Below, piece by piece: positions 27,875 to 37,833 of a stretch of DNA of 64,000 bases (its first letter is position 1; each line of letters opens with the position of its first letter). A model generated the notes under the pieces. It saw only the letters and a program-made list of their open reading frames with translations, did no database searches and was not told the origin of the DNA. Made by a program: the position numbers and the translations under genes. The DNA comes from Microbacterium sp. USTB-Y (GTDB lineage: Bacteria; Actinomycetota; Actinomycetes; Actinomycetales; Microbacteriaceae): NCBI RefSeq assembly GCF_023703415.1, contig NZ_JAGMTU010000002.1, forward strand, positions 434,001 to 498,000, read 5' to 3'.

Positions 27875-28795
27875 TCAGAAGCCCAGCCGGCCGAGCTGCT
27901 TCGGATCCCGCTGCCACTCCTTGGCGACCTTCACGTGCAGCCCGAGGAACACCCGGGTGCCGAGCAGCTCCTCGATCCCCGCGCGGGCGGTGGCGCCCAC
28001 CTCGCGGAGCCGGGCGCCCTTGCGTCCGATGATGATCGCCTTCTGGCTGTCGCGCTCGACCACGATCGAGGCGTGGACGTCGGTCAGGTCCGAGTCCTCC
28101 CGGGGCGAGATGTCGTCCACGACGACCGCGATCGAGTGCGGCAGCTCGTCCCGGACGCCCTCGAGCGCGGCCTCTCGGATCATCTCGGCGATGCGGTCCT
28201 CCGTCGACTCGTCGGTGACGACGTCGTCCCCGTACAGCGACGGCCCCTCGGGCATCAGGGACAGCACCTCGTCCGCGAGCACGTCCAGCTGCACCCGCGT
28301 CAGCGCCGAGAGCGGGATCACCGCCGCCCAGTCCTCGCGCAGGGAGTCCACCTCCATGAGGCGCTCGGTGATCTCGTCGCGGTCGGCGACGTCGACCTTG
28401 GTCACGATCGCGACCTTCTTCGCCCGCGGGTAGCCGTCCAGCGAGGCCGCGATGCGGCGGTCGCCCGGACCGACCTTCTCGGTCGCCGGCACGCAGAAGC
28501 CGATCACGTCGACGTCGCCGAGCACCTGCTCGACGAGGTCGTTCAGCCGCTCGCCGAGGAGCGTCCTCGGGCGGTGGATCCCGGGGGTGTCGACGATCAC
28601 GAGCTGCCCGTCGGGGCGGTTCACGATGCCGCGGATCGCGCGCCGGGTGGTCTGCGGCTTCTCGCTGGTGATCGCGATCTTCTCGCCGACGAGGGCGTTG
28701 GTGAGCGTCGACTTGCCCACGTTCGGGCGGCCGACGAACGTCACGAAGCCGCTTCGGTGCCCCGTCTCGTCCTTCGCTTCGCGCTCATCGCTCAT
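27875..28795 (-). CDS. era: GTPase Era
   Basis: Essential GTPase that binds the 3' end of 16S rRNA during 30S assembly. The 306-residue protein has G1 GRPNVGKST, the switch-II DTPGIHRP, G4 TKVD and a C-terminal KH domain (VERDSQKAIIIGRKGARLREVG, in part). Its ATG overlaps the end of the corC-like gene by 11 nt. Confidence 0.97.
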   Translation of the reverse strand: MSDEREAKDETGHRSGFVTFVGRPNVGKSTLTNALVGEKIAITSEKPQTTRRAIRGIVNRPDGQLVIVDTPGIHRPRTLLGERLNDLVEQVLGDVDVIGFCVPATEKVGPGDRRIAASLDGYPRAKKVAIVTKVDVADRDEITERLMEVDSLREDWAAVIPLSALTRVQLDVLADEVLSLMPEGPSLYGDDVVTDESTEDRIAEMIREAALEGVRDELPHSIAVVVDDISPREDSDLTDVHASIVVERDSQKAIIIGRKGARLREVGATARAGIEELLGTRVFLGLHVKVAKEWQRDPKQLGRLGF

Positions 28796-30101
28796 CGTGG
28801 TTCTCCTTGCTGGACCGGTCGGATCCGTGCTGATCCTCCGCGAGCGGCTCCTCGGCCCGCTCGACGAAGACGTACTCGATGCCGCGCCCGCGTCCGCGCG
28901 AGGCGCCGCCGGTGAGGAGGAGCCCGCGCACGACGGCCGTCGCGCCGGGAGTGGGGATGCGGCCGAGCTCCTTGCCGAGGAGCCCGCCGATGGAGTCGAC
29001 GTCGTCGTCCTCGAGCTCGACGCCGAACAGCTCCCCGACGTCCTCGAGGTCCATGCGGCCGCTCACGCGGTAGCGACCCGGCTCGAGCTCGACGACCTCG
29101 CTGCCGGGACGGTCGTACTCGTCCGAGATCTCGCCGACGAGCTCCTCGATGAGGTCTTCGAGCGTCACGAGTCCGGCGATGCCGCCGTGCTCGTCGATGA
29201 CGATGCACACGTGCACGGCATCGCGCTTCATCTGCTGCAGCAGGGTCTCGGCCCGCATCGACTCGGGGACGAAGACGGCGGGGCGTGCGATCTGCCGCAC
29301 GGACGCCGCCCGCCAGCTGAGGTCGTCGCGGTAGGCGAACTGCACCAGGTCCTTGAGGTAGAGCACGCCCACCACATCGTCGGCGTCGTCGTCGACCACC
29401 GGGATCCTCGAGACGCCGCGGCGGAGGAAGAGATCCATCGCCTCGGACGTCGTCGCCGCGGCATCGACGGTGACCATGTCGGTGCGAGGCACCATGACCG
29501 CACGCACGAACTGGTCCGTGAAGTCGAACACGGAGTGGATGAGCTCCCGGTCGTCGGCCTCGATGAGATCGTGCGAGGCGGCCTCGTCGACCATGCTGAG
29601 CAGCTGCGTCTCGCTGGCGAAGGTGCTGCGACCCGCGCCCGGCGTCACGCGGCTGCCGAAGACCGCGAGGCCCTGCGCGATGGGACCGAGGATCACCCGG
29701 ACGGCGCGGATCGTCGGCGCGCACACCCGCAGCATCGCGTCGGCGTGCTGCCGGCCGAAGGAGCGCGGGCTGGCGCCGACGAGCACGAACGTGATGCCCG
29801 TCATGATGACCGCCGCGGCGAGCATCGCCCACCAGATCTGGTCGTCGAAGAGCAGCACGAGAGCGACCGTGACGAGCACCGCGGCCGCCGTCTCGACGAA
29901 CACGCGCATGAACGCGACGGCGTTCGCGTGCGGCTCGGGATCCGCGGCGATCCGGGCGAGGGCCGACGCGTTTCGTCCCTCCGCGCCCATCTCGACGAGA
30001 TCGGCACGGGAGGTCACCGAGAGCGCCGCGTCGATCGCCGCCATCAGACCGCCGAAGGCGACCAGCAGGATCGCGCCCGCGAGCAGCAGGAATGGAGTCA
30101 T
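28785..30101 (-). CDS. CNNM/CorC-type hemolysin family protein with CBS pair
   Basis: A 438-residue membrane protein: a CNNM (DUF21) transmembrane domain with about four helices (residues 1-150), a CBS pair (about 190-320, with MVPRTDMVTV and VIDEHGGIAGLVTLEDLIEE), and a C-terminal CorC_HlyC domain, then an acidic, hydrophilic tail. Family members are linked to Mg2+/Co2+ transport. It overlaps ybeY by 4 nt and era by 11 nt, the usual ybeY-corC-era order. Confidence 0.92.
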   Translation of the reverse strand: MTPFLLLAGAILLVAFGGLMAAIDAALSVTSRADLVEMGAEGRNASALARIAADPEPHANAVAFMRVFVETAAAVLVTVALVLLFDDQIWWAMLAAAVIMTGITFVLVGASPRSFGRQHADAMLRVCAPTIRAVRVILGPIAQGLAVFGSRVTPGAGRSTFASETQLLSMVDEAASHDLIEADDRELIHSVFDFTDQFVRAVMVPRTDMVTVDAAATTSEAMDLFLRRGVSRIPVVDDDADDVVGVLYLKDLVQFAYRDDLSWRAASVRQIARPAVFVPESMRAETLLQQMKRDAVHVCIVIDEHGGIAGLVTLEDLIEELVGEISDEYDRPGSEVVELEPGRYRVSGRMDLEDVGELFGVELEDDDVDSIGGLLGKELGRIPTPGATAVVRGLLLTGGASRGRGRGIEYVFVERAEEPLAEDQHGSDRSSKENHDER

Positions 30102-30562
30102 CGACCGTGGGAGCGCTCGTCGGCCGCGAAGCCGGCGATGAGCTCGCGCTGCAGGCCGAACATCTCCTTCTCGTCCTCGGGCTCGGCGTGGTCGAACCCG
30201 AGGAGATGCAGCAGACCGTGCGTGGTGAGCAGGATGAGCTCATCCATGAGGGTGTGCTTCGCGGTGGCGGCCTGGGTCTCCGCCACCTGGGGGCACAGCA
30301 CGATGTCGCCGAGCAGCCCGGGCGGCGTCGGGCGGTCGATCGTGCCGGGGCGCAGCTCGTCCATCGGGAAGCTCAGCACGTCCGTGGGACCCGGCTCGTC
30401 CATCCACTGCACGTGCAGCGCCTCCATGGCGCCCTCGTCCACGAGCACGATCGCGACATCCGCGTCCGCGCTGACGTTCAGCTCGGCCAGGTTGCGCTCG
30501 GTGAGGCGCAGCAGCACCGTCTCGTCGATCGCGATGGCCGACTCGTTGTTGATCTCGATCAT
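30098..30562 (-). CDS. ybeY: Endoribonuclease YbeY
   Basis: Zinc-dependent RNase involved in 16S rRNA 3' maturation and ribosome quality control. The 154-residue protein has the metal-binding signature HGLLHLLGFDH and the upstream TDVLSFPMDE motif. It overlaps phoH and the corC-like gene by 4 nt each. Confidence 0.96.
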   Translation of the reverse strand: MIEINNESAIAIDETVLLRLTERNLAELNVSADADVAIVLVDEGAMEALHVQWMDEPGPTDVLSFPMDELRPGTIDRPTPPGLLGDIVLCPQVAETQAATAKHTLMDELILLTTHGLLHLLGFDHAEPEDEKEMFGLQRELIAGFAADERSHGR

Positions 30563-31647
30563 TTCAGGCCTCGTTTCGGCATGCGGTCTCGGGGGCCGGG
30601 GCGCTGCTGCCCCGCTCTGCGCTCCGCCCGGTTGGCGAACTCGGCGGCCTGCTCCCGCTCGGCGCGCACGGCGGTGCGCTGCTCGTCGTACTCGGTGTAG
30701 GCGTCGACGATGCGGCCGACCAGGGAATGCCGGACGACGTCGTCGCTGGTGAGCCGGGAGAAGTGGATGTCGTCGATGTCCTTCAGCACGCGGGTCACGA
30801 CCCGGAGACCGGATGCGGCGGTGGGCAGGTCGATCTGGGTGATGTCCCCGGTGACGACCATGCGCGTGCCGAACCCGAGGCGGGTGAGGAACATCTTCAT
30901 CTGCTCGGGCGTCGTGTTCTGCGCCTCGTCGAGCACGACGAAGGAGTCGTTGAGCGTGCGTCCGCGCATGTACGCCAGCGGCGCGACCTCGATCGTTCCG
31001 CTCGCCATCAGGCGGGGCACGATCTCCGGATCCATCATCTCGTTCAGCGCGTCGTAGAGCGGGCGCAGATACGGATCGATCTTGTCGGTGAGGGTACCGG
31101 GGAGGAAGCCCAGCCGCTCCCCCGCCTCGACCGCCGGGCGGGTGAGGATGATCCGCTCGACCTCCTTGCGCTGCAGCGCCTGGACGGCCTTCGCCATCGC
31201 GAGATAGGTCTTTCCGGTGCCCGCGGGGCCGATGCCGAACACGATCGTGTTCTCGTCGATCGCGTCGACGTACTCCTTCTGACCGAGGGTCTTCGGACGG
31301 ATCACGCGTCCTCGGGTCGAGAGGATCGCCTCGCCGAGCACCTCGCTGGGTCGCACGCCCTCGCGCTCCAGCATGCGCGCCGACTGCGCCACATCGCTCG
31401 GGGCGAGCGCATGGCCGGACCGCGTGAGCTCGATGAGCTCGTCGACGAGCTTCCGCGCCGCGCCGACCGCGCCGGGATCCCCGGTGAGGGTGACCTCGTT
31501 GCCCCGGACCAGCACGTCGACCGCGGGGTGCTCCTTCTCGAGCATGCGCAGCAGCCGGTCCTGCGGGCCGAGCAGCTGCACCATCGCGACGCCGTCCACC
31601 TCGATCCGCGCCGAGATGACGGATTCAGCCGTTTCGTCAGAAGCCAA
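30559..31647 (-). CDS. phoH: PhoH-like ATPase
   Basis: A PhoH family ATPase, encoded with ybeY in most bacteria and associated with RNA metabolism or stress. The protein has Walker A GPAGTGKT, ILTRPAVEAGERLGFLPG, and Walker B VVLDEAQNTT. I chose TTG 31647 (362 residues), overlapping the HIT gene by 11 nt and preceded by GAGGAG; an upstream start at 31680 would overlap by 44 nt. The C-terminus is a charged Arg/Glu tail. Confidence 0.93.
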   Translation of the reverse strand: MASDETAESVISARIEVDGVAMVQLLGPQDRLLRMLEKEHPAVDVLVRGNEVTLTGDPGAVGAARKLVDELIELTRSGHALAPSDVAQSARMLEREGVRPSEVLGEAILSTRGRVIRPKTLGQKEYVDAIDENTIVFGIGPAGTGKTYLAMAKAVQALQRKEVERIILTRPAVEAGERLGFLPGTLTDKIDPYLRPLYDALNEMMDPEIVPRLMASGTIEVAPLAYMRGRTLNDSFVVLDEAQNTTPEQMKMFLTRLGFGTRMVVTGDITQIDLPTAASGLRVVTRVLKDIDDIHFSRLTSDDVVRHSLVGRIVDAYTEYDEQRTAVRAEREQAAEFANRAERRAGQQRPGPRDRMPKRGLK

Positions 31648-31984
31648 CGAGCTTGTTCTCCTCGAGATCGCCGAGCACATGGGCGTGCACGTGGAAGACG
31701 GACTGCGCGACGCTCGCGCCGTTGTTGAAGATGAGGCGGTACTCGCCGTTGGCGTGATCGACCGCGATCTGCTTGGCCGCGGCGACGATCTTCGCCAGCA
31801 GGGCGGGATCCCCCGCGGCGAGCTCGGTGACGTCGCGATACTGCTCGGACTTGGGGATCACGAGCACGTGCAGCGGCGCCTGCGGGTTGATGTCGCGGAT
31901 CGCGAAGACGTCATCGGTCTCGAGCAGGATCTCGCCGGGGATCTCCCCGTTCAGGATGCGCGTGAAGATCGAGGGTTCGCTCAT
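31637..31984 (-). CDS. HIT family (histidine triad) nucleotide-binding protein
   Basis: A 115-residue HINT-type protein, hydrolase of purine nucleoside phosphoramidates or related adducts. It has the triad HVHAHV near the C-terminus and the family start with CxIxxGEIPG-like text (here FTRILNGEIPGEIL, with the zinc Cys of some members absent). TAGACT lies 6 nt before the ATG, so it may have its own leaderless promoter within the hrcA-era operon. Confidence 0.94.
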   Translation of the reverse strand: MSEPSIFTRILNGEIPGEILLETDDVFAIRDINPQAPLHVLVIPKSEQYRDVTELAAGDPALLAKIVAAAKQIAVDHANGEYRLIFNNGASVAQSVFHVHAHVLGDLEENKLVGF

Positions 31985-31990
31985 GCCATC

Positions 31991-31996
31991 AGTCTA
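31991..31996 (-). promoter_or_regulatory. Putative internal promoter -10 box before the HIT gene
   Basis: TAGACT on the minus strand, 6 nt before the HIT start codon; it would allow expression of HIT-phoH-ybeY-corC-era independent of HrcA. Confidence 0.5.
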
Positions 31997-32023
31997 TCGG
32001 CGCGGTGCCGCGGGTCGGCGGAC

Positions 32024-32752
32024 CTACCAGCGTCCGCGGGCCACGTTCAGCACCGCGAGCGCGGCCGGGCCGGCCGTCGACGTGCGCAGCACCGTGTCGC
32101 CGAGCAGCACCCGCTCGGCGCCCGCGGCGACGAGGCGCTCGATCTCCTCCGGCGCGACGCCGCCCTCCGGCCCGACGACGAGCACGATGTCGCGCTCGTC
32201 CGGCACGACGCGGGACAGCCGCTCCGAGGCGGAGGGATCCAGGATCAGCACCCGCTGGGCCCCGGCGCGACGCACGAGATCCGCCGTGGACTCGACGGCG
32301 ACGACCTCGGGGATCCAGGAGCGGTGCGCCTGCTTCGCGGCCTCGCGGACGATGCTCGCCCAGCGCTCGCGGCCCTTGGCCGCCTTCGCGCCCTCCCAGC
32401 GCGACACGCTGCGCGTGGCCTGCCAGGGCACGATCCCGTCGACGCCGAGCTCGCAGGCCGCCTGGACGGCGAGCTCGTCGCGATCGCCCTTCGCGAGCGC
32501 CTGCGCGAGCAGGATCCGCGGCGTCGGCAGCGGATCCTCGCGCCGGGCCAGAACCCGCACCTCGACGAGCGACGGCGCGGCCGCGACGACCTCGGCGTCC
32601 AGCCAGACGCCGGCGCCGTCACCGAGGGTGATCGGCTCGCCGACGCGCACCCGGCGCACCACCGCGGCGTGCTTGGCCTCGGCGCCGGTCAGGGCGATCG
32701 TGGTCCCCGGTCGGGCCGAGGTCGCCTCGGGCGTGACGAAGTGCAGCGCCAT
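32024..32752 (-). CDS. rsmE: 16S rRNA (uracil1498-N3)-methyltransferase
   Basis: SPOUT-class methyltransferase acting on U1498 of 16S rRNA. The 242-residue protein has an N-terminal PUA-like domain (HAAVVRRVRVGEPITLGDG) and the C-terminal knot with VVGPEGGVAPEEI and LLGDTVLRTSTAGPAAL. It lies 5 nt downstream of dnaJ, a standard actinobacterial pairing. Confidence 0.95.
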   Translation of the reverse strand: MALHFVTPEATSARPGTTIALTGAEAKHAAVVRRVRVGEPITLGDGAGVWLDAEVVAAAPSLVEVRVLARREDPLPTPRILLAQALAKGDRDELAVQAACELGVDGIVPWQATRSVSRWEGAKAAKGRERWASIVREAAKQAHRSWIPEVVAVESTADLVRRAGAQRVLILDPSASERLSRVVPDERDIVLVVGPEGGVAPEEIERLVAAGAERVLLGDTVLRTSTAGPAALAVLNVARGRW

Positions 32753-32757
32753 GTCCG

Positions 32758-33867
32758 TCAGCCGCGGAACCGGTCGCGCAGCTTGGAGAACAGTCCCTGA
32801 TGGAACTCGGCGAGCCGCGGTGCCGGCGCCTTCGTGCGCTTGGCGAAGTCCTCGATGAGCTGACGCTGCTTGTGGTCGAGCTTCGTGGGGGTGAGCACCT
32901 GCACGCCCACTCGCAGGTCTCCGCGCTGCGTGCCCCGCAGCGGCGTGACCCCACGGCCCTTGATCGTGAGCACGTCGCCGGACTGCAGACCCTGGCGGAT
33001 CTCCAGGTCCACCGGGCCGTCGAGCGACTCGATCGTCGTCGTGGTGCCCAGGATCGCGTCGCTCATCGCGACCTCGAGGGTCGCGAGCAGGTCGTCGCCC
33101 TCGCGGCTGAAGCGCGCGTGCGGCGTCACCGTGACCTCGACGTACAGATCGCCGTTCGGACCGCCCGCGCGGCCCACCTCACCGGAGCCGGGGAGCTGCA
33201 GGCGCAGACCGGTCTCGACGCCGGCGGGGATGTCGAGCCCGACCGTCCGGCGCGAACGCACCCGGCCCTGGCCGTTGCAGGTCTGGCACGGGAACGGGAT
33301 CGTCGTGCCGAAGCCCTCGCACGACCCGCAGGGCGCGGTCGTGAGGACGTTGCCGAGCAGGCTCCGCACCTGCTGCTGCACGTGACCGGATCCGCCGCAG
33401 ATGTCGCAGGTCACGGGCGAGGTGCCCTCCGCGCAGCAGGAACCCTGACAGGTCTCGCACAGCACCGCGGTGTCGACCTCGATGTCGCGGTGCACGCCGA
33501 ACACGACATCGCCGAGGTCGAGCGTCACCCGCACCAGGGCGTCCTGGCCGCGCTCCCGGCGTGAACGGGGCCGGGCGGACCGCGCCCCTCCGCCGCCGAA
33601 GAAGGTCTCGAAGATGTCCCCGAAGCCGCCGAAGCCGCCGAACCCGCCGTTGCCGTTCTGGTCGCCGCCCATGTCGTAGCGGCGTCGCGAATCGGCGTCG
33701 CTGAGCACGTCGTAGGCGTGCGTGACCGACTTGAACCGCTCCGCGGCCTCCTCGCTCGGGTTCACGTCGGGGTGCAGCTGCCGGGCGAGCCGTCGATACG
33801 CCTTCTTGATCTCGTCCTCGCTCGCGTCGCGCGAGACGCCGAGGACCTCGTAGTGATCCGTCACCAT
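32758..33867 (-). CDS. dnaJ: Chaperone DnaJ (DnaJ2-type, in hrcA operon)
   Basis: Hsp40 co-chaperone stimulating DnaK. The 369-residue protein has the J-domain with HPD (residues 32-34), a Gly/Phe-rich region (about 70-95), the zinc domain with four Cys pairs (CETC, CDIC, CGSC, CQTC) and the C-terminal substrate domain. In the first Cys repeat the usual CxxCxGxG reads CETCQGSCC, a minor deviation. It is cotranscribed with hrcA, 46 nt upstream. Confidence 0.96.
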   Translation of the reverse strand: MVTDHYEVLGVSRDASEDEIKKAYRRLARQLHPDVNPSEEAAERFKSVTHAYDVLSDADSRRRYDMGGDQNGNGGFGGFGGFGDIFETFFGGGGARSARPRSRRERGQDALVRVTLDLGDVVFGVHRDIEVDTAVLCETCQGSCCAEGTSPVTCDICGGSGHVQQQVRSLLGNVLTTAPCGSCEGFGTTIPFPCQTCNGQGRVRSRRTVGLDIPAGVETGLRLQLPGSGEVGRAGGPNGDLYVEVTVTPHARFSREGDDLLATLEVAMSDAILGTTTTIESLDGPVDLEIRQGLQSGDVLTIKGRGVTPLRGTQRGDLRVGVQVLTPTKLDHKQRQLIEDFAKRTKAPAPRLAEFHQGLFSKLRDRFRG

Positions 33868-33913
33868 CGCCTTTCCGGGCCGCCCTGCGGCGGCGTGTCT
33901 GTCGTGCGGCCGG

Positions 33914-34948
33914 TCACCGGCCGGACTCGTCCTCTTCGAGCAGCCGGGACAGGTAGCGGGCCACGGCCCGCGCCGCCGCGAGGTTGCTCTGGTAGTCCAT
34001 GCGGGTCGGGCCCATCACGCCGACGCGTGCGGTCCCGGAGTGGGTGAGATAGTCGCTCGCGACGATCGAGGCCTCGCCGAGACCGAACGCGGCGTTCTCC
34101 GTGCCGATGCTCGCCGCGAGCCCGTGCTCGTCGACGCGCATCTCGCTCATCAGCCGCAGCAGCGTCACCTGCTCCTCGATCGCCTCGAGGAGCGGATGGA
34201 TGCTGCCGCGGAAGTCGTGCTCGCGGCGTGCCAGCGTGGCGGCGCCCGCCATGACCAGGCGCTCCTGGCGGAACTCGGCGAGCTCTTCGGCCACCGCCCG
34301 CAGCAGCGCGGCCCGCGCGGCGTCGACACGGGGGCCGTACGAGGTCTCTCCCGCCGCCTGGACCCGCTCGGCGCCGCGGCGCACCGAGTGTCCGGTGAGC
34401 AGTTCGGTGATCGCGGCGCGGAGCATCCCGAGCTCGGACTCGTCGAGCTCGACCGGCAGCGGGACGATGCGCTGCGACACGCCGCCGGCGTCCGTCACGA
34501 GCACGATGAGCAGGCGGTTCGGGGCCAGCGCGACGAGCTCGACGTGCGTGACATGTGCGCGCGCGAAGGACGGATACTGCGCGAGGGCGACCTGCCCGGT
34601 CAGCCGGGTGAGCACGCGCACGGTGCGCACCATGAGGTCATCGAGGTCGGCGGGGTCCGCGAGGAACGCGGTGATCGCGCTGCGCTGCGCCGCGGAGAGC
34701 GGCCGCACCTGCGCGAGGTGGTCGACGAAGACCCGATAGCCCTTGTCCGTCGGCACCCGCCCGGAGGAGGTGTGCGGCGCCGCGATGAGGTCCTCGTCCT
34801 CGAGCTGGGCCATGTCGTTGCGGATCGTCGCGGCGGACACGCCGAAGGCGTGCCGCTCCACGATCGACTTGCTGCCGACCGGCTCATTCGTCTCGACGTA
34901 GTCCTCGACGATGGCGCGGAGCACCTGGAGTCCCCGTTCTGAGACCAT
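33914..34948 (-). CDS. hrcA: Heat-inducible transcription repressor HrcA
   Basis: Represses heat-shock genes by binding CIRCE; needs GroE for activity. The 344-residue protein has the N-terminal winged HTH ([26 protein letters not shown], in part; [14 protein letters not shown]) and a GAF-like domain. The ATG is preceded by GAGGAGGGG. A perfect CIRCE lies 17 nt upstream, so the gene is autoregulated. Confidence 0.97.
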   Translation of the reverse strand: MVSERGLQVLRAIVEDYVETNEPVGSKSIVERHAFGVSAATIRNDMAQLEDEDLIAAPHTSSGRVPTDKGYRVFVDHLAQVRPLSAAQRSAITAFLADPADLDDLMVRTVRVLTRLTGQVALAQYPSFARAHVTHVELVALAPNRLLIVLVTDAGGVSQRIVPLPVELDESELGMLRAAITELLTGHSVRRGAERVQAAGETSYGPRVDAARAALLRAVAEELAEFRQERLVMAGAATLARREHDFRGSIHPLLEAIEEQVTLLRLMSEMRVDEHGLAASIGTENAAFGLGEASIVASDYLTHSGTARVGVMGPTRMDYQSNLAAARAVARYLSRLLEEDESGR

Positions 34949-34964
34949 CGCCCCTCCTCACCGC

Positions 34965-34989
34965 TGGCACTCGTGCATCCTGAGTGCCA
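34965..34989. promoter_or_regulatory. CIRCE operator
   Basis: Perfect inverted repeat TGGCACTC - 9 nt - GAGTGCCA, the HrcA-binding CIRCE element, between hrcA and a -10 box (TAGGAT, 34990-34995, minus strand). Its position at the transcript start fits classical repression. Confidence 0.92.
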
Positions 34990-34995
34990 ATCCTA
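34990..34995 (-). promoter_or_regulatory. hrcA operon -10 box
   Basis: TAGGAT on the minus strand directly adjoining CIRCE, so bound HrcA would cover the transcription start. Confidence 0.55.
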
Positions 34996-35087
34996 TCCTG
35001 CCGGGCCTCCCGGCGGGCTCAGGGGCCGCGGACGCCTCCAGAACCGCGGGAGCGCCCGGGCCCGGAGGCCGGGGACGCGGTTCTGCC

Positions 35088-35093
35088 TAGGAT
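35088..35093 (+). promoter_or_regulatory. Putative -10 box of carboxylesterase gene
   Basis: TAGGAT with 6 nt to the ATG at 35100, leaderless geometry. Confidence 0.5.
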
Positions 35094-35099
35094 GGCGCC

Positions 35100-36542
35100 A
35101 TGGACCACGACGCCGTGCGCACGCGGATCTCCACCGGCGAGCTCATCGGACGCCGCATCGACGGCGTCGACCGCCATCTCGGCATCCCGTACGCCGCACC
35201 GCCGTTCGGGCCCCGCCGCTTCCGCAGCCCCGAGCCGCCTGAGGCGTGGTCGGCGCCGCGCGATGCCTCGGCGTTCGGCCCGACCGCTCCGCAGCTGCCC
35301 TACGCCGGGGCGACGGCCGAGATCCTCGGCAGCCTCCGCATCGACGGCGAAGACATCCTCACCGCGAACGTGTGGGCCCCGGTCGGCGCCCGTTCCGCAC
35401 CGGTCGTGCTGTGGATCCACGGCGGCGCGCTGGAGCGGGGAACGGCGGCGCTGTCCCTCTACGACGGCACCGCGTTCGCCCGCGACGGGATCGTGTTCGT
35501 CAGCATCAACTACCGGCTGGGATCCGAAGGCTTCTCGGTGCTCGACGGGGCGCCGCGCAACCTGGGGCTCCAGGACGCGGCGGCGGCCCTCCGCTGGGTG
35601 CACGAGGAGATCGCCGCGTTCGGGGGCGACCCGGATCGGATCACCCTCATGGGCGAGTCCGCCGGCGGGGCGCTCGTCGCCGCGCTCCTCTCCCGCCCGG
35701 ACACCCGGGCGCTCGTGCGCGGCGGCATCATCCAGTCCGGTCCGCTGCTGGCGTCGTCCCCGGCGCGCGGCGGCAGAGTGACCCGGCAGCTCGCCGCACG
35801 TCTCGGAGTGCCCGCCACCGCGGAGGCGTTCACCGCCCTCGCTCCGGACGCGCTCCTCGAGGCGCGGCGCGCCCAGTCCGCCGGATCCTCGCCGCTCGGC
35901 GGCGCACCGGGGTTCGCCCTCGTGATCGACGAGGAGACCCTGCCGAGCTCGCCGCACGAGGCGCTGCGGGACGCCGATGTGCCGATCCTGATCGGCACCA
36001 ACACCGACGAGTACCGGCTCTGGTTCCCGCCGGAGGCGCTCACCGCCATCCGTCCGGCGAAGCTGCTCCTCGCCCGGCTCGCGCTGCGCATCCCCGCGGC
36101 GGCGGTCCGCGCCGTGCGGACGGATCACCCGGGCGCGAGCACCGGCGAGGTGTTCGGCCAGCTCGCGACGGACCTGCTGCTCCGCGCGCCCGCCACCCGG
36201 GCCGCACAGGCGCGGTCCGGCACGGCGACCCACCTCTACGAGTTCTCGTGGCCGAGTGCCGTGCGCGACCTCCGCGCCGCCCATGCCCTCGAGATCCCGT
36301 TCGTCTTCGACGTGCTCGCAGACCCGGAATCCCTCCGGATCGCCGGCGCCGACGCACCGCAGTCCCTCGCCACGACGATGCACGACGCCTGGGTGCGGTT
36401 CATCCACGACGGCGATCCCGGCTGGCCCGCCTACGGCGCGCAGCGGACGGCGGCGCTGTTCGCCGGTTCCGGCGGCGATCCCGTGGTCGGCCCGCAGCGC
36501 CGCACCGTCGTGGTGGATCTGCTGCCGACGCCCCGGGCCTGA
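35100..36542 (+). CDS. Type B carboxylesterase
   Basis: A 480-residue alpha/beta-hydrolase of the carboxylesterase/para-nitrobenzyl-esterase family. It shows GIPYAAPPFGPRRF near the start, the oxyanion motif HGGAL, and the nucleophile elbow GESAGG. The acid lies in TNTDEYRLW and the His probably in AHALEIPFVF. No signal peptide, so it is probably cytoplasmic. It lies on the opposite strand between hemW and hrcA, where these genes are normally adjacent, so it is likely an insertion. The substrate is unknown. Confidence 0.93.
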   Translation: MDHDAVRTRISTGELIGRRIDGVDRHLGIPYAAPPFGPRRFRSPEPPEAWSAPRDASAFGPTAPQLPYAGATAEILGSLRIDGEDILTANVWAPVGARSAPVVLWIHGGALERGTAALSLYDGTAFARDGIVFVSINYRLGSEGFSVLDGAPRNLGLQDAAAALRWVHEEIAAFGGDPDRITLMGESAGGALVAALLSRPDTRALVRGGIIQSGPLLASSPARGGRVTRQLAARLGVPATAEAFTALAPDALLEARRAQSAGSSPLGGAPGFALVIDEETLPSSPHEALRDADVPILIGTNTDEYRLWFPPEALTAIRPAKLLLARLALRIPAAAVRAVRTDHPGASTGEVFGQLATDLLLRAPATRAAQARSGTATHLYEFSWPSAVRDLRAAHALEIPFVFDVLADPESLRIAGADAPQSLATTMHDAWVRFIHDGDPGWPAYGAQRTAALFAGSGGDPVVGPQRRTVVVDLLPTPRA

Positions 36543-36569
36543 GCTCCGAGACGATCGGCCGGTCCCGGG

Positions 36570-37820
36570 TCAGTCCGTCAGCGCCCGCACCACGGCGTCG
36601 GCGAGCAGGCGCCCGCGCCGGGTGAGGACGAGCGTCCCCCGCAGAGCCGCCCCTGCATCGACCAGGCCGTCGGCGATGAGCCCCGCGACCCGGGTCCTCG
36701 CCTCAGGAGCGAGGTCGTCCAGAGGCAGGCCTTCGGCCATCCGCGAGCGGAGCAGGATCCGCTCCAGCTGGGCCGCCTCCGCGTCGGGACGCTCGGCGCC
36801 GGCCGCAGGGGACTCCCCCGTCGCGAGTCGCTGCGCGTAGGCGGCGGGATGCTTCACGTTCCACCAGCGGAGCCCAGCGACGTGGCTGTGCGCACCGGGA
36901 CCGAAGCCCCACCAGTCGGTGCCGCGCCAGTACGCCATGTTGTGGCGGGAGCGCCGGTCGCCGCCGCCCTTCTCCGAGCCGGCGTCGCCCGTGCTCCGCC
37001 GGGCCCAGTTGCTCACCTCGTACCAGTCGAATCCCGCGTCCGCCAGTGCGGTGTCGGCGAGCTCGTACATGTCGGCCTGCAGGTCGTCGTCCGGCGCGGG
37101 CACCTCGCCGCGGCGGATCTGACGCGCGAGCTTCGTGCCGTCCTCGATGATCAGCGCATAGGCGGAGATGTGATCGGGACGCAGGTCCACCGCGGTCTCG
37201 AGCGAGGCGCGCCAGTCCTCCAGGGACTCCCCCGGCGCCCCGTAGATGAGATCGACGCTGACCGCGAGCCCGGCGGCGCGCGCCGCCTCGACCGCGGTGC
37301 GCACGTTCTCCGGCCGGTGCGTGCGGTCGAGCGCCGCCAGCACGTGAGGCACGGCGGACTGCATGCCGATCGACATCCGGGTGACGCCCGCGGCGGCGAG
37401 CTCCTCGGCGACCGCCGGGGTGACGGTGTCGGGATTGGCCTCCACGGTGACCTCGGCGCCGTCGACGATGCCGAACGCGTCGATCGCGGCGCCGAGCATG
37501 CGCCCGAGATCGCCCGCCGGCAGCAGGGTCGGCGTGCCGCCGCCGAAGAACACGGTGCTCAGCGGACGCAGCGGGGCGTGCTCGGAGAGCACCGCACGCG
37601 CCAGCCCGATCTCCCCGATCAGCGTGTCGGCGTAGGCGTCCTGACGTGCGCCGCGCAGCTCGGACGCGGTGTACGTGTTGAAGTCGCAGTAGCCGCAGCG
37701 CACGCGGCAGAACGGCACGTGCAGGTACGCGGAGAACGGAGCGGCGGGATCGATCGACAGGTCGGCGGGCAGACGTCCGTCCGCCGGTGCCGGATCCCCG
37801 AGCGGGAGCGGTCCGGCCAT
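36570..37820 (-). CDS. hemW: Heme chaperone HemW (coproporphyrinogen III oxidase-like radical SAM protein)
   Basis: Radical SAM protein that binds and transfers heme. The 416-residue protein has the cluster motif CRVRCGYC (CxxxCxxC), the following GGGTPTLL and the C-terminal HNMAYWRG block. ATG 37820 is chosen; the open frame extends 24 codons upstream with no family similarity. Like other HemW, it lacks the extra features of HemN and need not be an oxidase. It is 13 nt downstream of the DUF1990 gene. Confidence 0.93.
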   Translation of the reverse strand: MAGPLPLGDPAPADGRLPADLSIDPAAPFSAYLHVPFCRVRCGYCDFNTYTASELRGARQDAYADTLIGEIGLARAVLSEHAPLRPLSTVFFGGGTPTLLPAGDLGRMLGAAIDAFGIVDGAEVTVEANPDTVTPAVAEELAAAGVTRMSIGMQSAVPHVLAALDRTHRPENVRTAVEAARAAGLAVSVDLIYGAPGESLEDWRASLETAVDLRPDHISAYALIIEDGTKLARQIRRGEVPAPDDDLQADMYELADTALADAGFDWYEVSNWARRSTGDAGSEKGGGDRRSRHNMAYWRGTDWWGFGPGAHSHVAGLRWWNVKHPAAYAQRLATGESPAAGAERPDAEAAQLERILLRSRMAEGLPLDDLAPEARTRVAGLIADGLVDAGAALRGTLVLTRRGRLLADAVVRALTD

Positions 37821-37833
37821 CAGAGTCGGACCA

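Noticed and set aside
26932..28032. Continuation of the DUF2207 frame beyond its expected end
   Set aside because: It runs antisense to a well-formed oxidoreductase gene and era; the sequence is charged and low complexity. The frameshift explanation is simpler.
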